Positions 5,969 to 7,163 of a stretch of DNA of 7,163 nucleotides are shown here, in pieces. Origin of the DNA: Bacillota bacterium. Its GTDB lineage: Bacteria > Bacillota > Dethiobacteria > Dethiobacterales > Dethiobacteraceae. Each line of letters opens with the position of its first letter. Position 1 is the first letter of the stretch. Location: contig QLUI01000089.1 of assembly GCA_018725345.1 (NCBI GenBank), forward strand, positions 1 to 7,163, in the 5' to 3' direction. A program made the position numbers and the translations under genes. Under the pieces are notes generated by a model. The model was not told the origin of the DNA, did no database searches, and was given only the letters and a program-made list of their open reading frames with translations.

Positions 5969-7141
5969 ATGAAAAAATTATATCTGGTTCGTTACGGTGA
6001 AATCGGCTTAAAAGGGAAAAATCGAAAATTCTTTGAGAACAGGTTGACAGCCAATATTAAAAAGGCTCTGCAAACAGTGGCGCGGTGTAAAGTCTATCAA
6101 ACCCATACTCGTAATTTTGTGGCAGTGTTGGACGGAGATCCGGCTCAAGTGCTTAATCGTTTGACACAAATATTTGGGATTGTTTCCATCAGCCCGGTAG
6201 CCATTGCCTCGTTAGAACTGGAGGCAATTAAATTAGTTGCGCTTCGGGAGTTTGCTGCCGTGTCCAGGCCCGGTTTACGTTTTAAAGTGAAGACAAGGAG
6301 GGCCAACAAACAGTTTCCGCTGAAATCACCGGAAGTGAGCAAAGAAGTGGGAGCTTACCTGTTGGCAAAGATGGCAGATTTGGTGGTAGATGTGCGTGCC
6401 CCCGAGGCGGTGCTGGAGGTTGAGATCCGGGAGAATGAGGCTTATCTTTACACTCAAACCATCCCGGGTCCCGGTGGGCTGCCGGTGGGGGTTGCCGGTA
6501 AGGGGCTGCTGTTGCTTTCCGGCGGTATTGACAGCCCGGTGGCCGGCTGGTTCGCGCTCAAACGCGGGGTCACTCTGGAAGCTGTTCATTTTCATAGTCA
6601 CCCGTTCACCAGTGAACGAGCCAAGGAAAAAGTTTTTGATTTGTGTCGGGAGCTGGCTCGCTTCGGCGGGAAAATTAAGCTGCACCTAGTCCATTTTACA
6701 GAAATCCAAACGGAACTGCGTTTGAAAACGCCGGAGCGGCTGACAATCACCTTAATGCGCCGGATGATGTTGCGGATTGCAGAACGGTTGGCGGAAAAGC
6801 AAGGTGCTTTGGCATTGATCACGGGGGACAGCCTAGGGCAGGTGGCTAGCCAGACGATGGAAAATATTAATGTGATTGAGCGGGTTGCAGCTATACCGGT
6901 TTTTCGTCCCCTTATTGCGTTGGACAAAACTGAAATAGTTGCTATCGCTAAGCGGATTAACACCTATTCAATTTCTGTACGCCCTTATCAAGACTGTTGC
7001 ACCATCTTTCTACCGGAATATCCTGCTACACGCCCGCAGTTAGCTGAGGTAGAAGCTGCAGAGGCTGTTTTAGATATTGAATCACTAATAGTAAATAGTC
7101 TGGAGAAATCCGAAGTTTTCGATCATGGAAGCGCGCTGTGA
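5969..7141 (+). CDS. thiI: tRNA 4-thiouridine synthase ThiI, short form without rhodanese domain
   Basis: A 390-residue tRNA sulfurtransferase that adenylates U8 of tRNA with ATP and replaces the oxygen with sulfur to make s4U, a near-UV sensor. Some homologues also act in thiazole synthesis for thiamine. The N-terminal ferredoxin-like region starts MKKLYLVRYGEIGLKGKNR, followed by a THUMP domain at roughly 60-165 that holds the tRNA acceptor end. The PP-loop is LSGGIDSPVAG (183-193), and ITGDSLGQVASQT (284-296) is a further family signature. DCCTIF (342-347) carries Cys343/Cys344, in the region of the E. coli disulfide-forming Cys344. E. coli ThiI is about 480 residues with a C-terminal rhodanese domain; that domain is absent here, and the protein ends as Bacillus-type ThiI does. 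The persulfide therefore probably comes straight from the adjacent desulfurase. The stop at 7139-7141 leaves only 22 bases of window. Confidence 0.96.
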   Translation: MKKLYLVRYGEIGLKGKNRKFFENRLTANIKKALQTVARCKVYQTHTRNFVAVLDGDPAQVLNRLTQIFGIVSISPVAIASLELEAIKLVALREFAAVSRPGLRFKVKTRRANKQFPLKSPEVSKEVGAYLLAKMADLVVDVRAPEAVLEVEIRENEAYLYTQTIPGPGGLPVGVAGKGLLLLSGGIDSPVAGWFALKRGVTLEAVHFHSHPFTSERAKEKVFDLCRELARFGGKIKLHLVHFTEIQTELRLKTPERLTITLMRRMMLRIAERLAEKQGALALITGDSLGQVASQTMENINVIERVAAIPVFRPLIALDKTEIVAIAKRINTYSISVRPYQDCCTIFLPEYPATRPQLAEVEAAEAVLDIESLIVNSLEKSEVFDHGSAL

Positions 7142-7163
7142 CTGCTTGTGCCTTTAAGGGCTA

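Noticed and set aside
6390..6689. Second + strand frame of 99 codons inside thiI
   Set aside because: It lies within the conserved THUMP/PP-loop coding region, has a composition typical of an out-of-frame reading and lacks a recognisable domain.
7142..7163. GCCTTTAAGGGC near the window end as the start of a terminator
   Set aside because: The pairing is imperfect and the window stops before any T run could be seen.

Overview
The window looks like a housekeeping stretch of a Gram-positive bacterial chromosome, most likely an anaerobic member of the Bacillota (Clostridia-like). The grounds are strong purine-rich ribosome binding sites, a GTG start, a CshA-type DEAD-box helicase, a rhodanese-less ThiI next to its own cysteine desulfurase, and a clostridial-style small cyclophilin remnant. 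The lineage is an inference; there is no rRNA or marker that fixes it. All recognised genes lie on the + strand, and I see no tRNA, CRISPR array, insertion sequence or phage feature.

Layout. (1) Bases 1-148 are an upstream region with a good extended -10 promoter and a ribosome binding site. (2) Bases 149-2862 hold a two-gene unit for the end of threonine synthesis: a phosphoglycerate-mutase-like protein of the type proposed to replace homoserine kinase, overlapping thrC (threonine synthase) by an ATGA junction. (3) Bases 2863-2971 are a 109-base gap with weak hairpins but no clean terminator. (4) Bases 2972-4396 encode a DEAD-box RNA helicase with a basic tail. (5) Bases 4441-4721 are the wreck of a cyclophilin-type peptidyl-prolyl isomerase. 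Both ends are well preserved, but roughly 80 central residues (the catalytic core) are missing and the two ends are in different frames. (6) Bases 4722-4804 are a short gap with a likely promoter whose -10 element lies inside a 10-bp perfect inverted repeat. (7) Bases 4805-7141 hold a cysteine desulfurase and thiI, a sulfur-relay pair for 4-thiouridine in tRNA. The last 22 bases hold nothing that can be called.

How the genes work together. The first pair plausibly converts homoserine to O-phosphohomoserine and then to threonine. The last pair mobilises sulfur from cysteine as a persulfide and hands it to ThiI, which activates U8 of tRNA. The helicase and the cyclophilin remnant are general RNA and protein folding functions with no clear link to either pathway.

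I do not see a new multi-gene system here. The observations most worth following are the proposed non-orthologous homoserine kinase, the internally deleted cyclophilin whose junction happens to carry a U_UUU_UUA slippery heptamer in the correct phase, and the inverted repeat over the desulfurase promoter.
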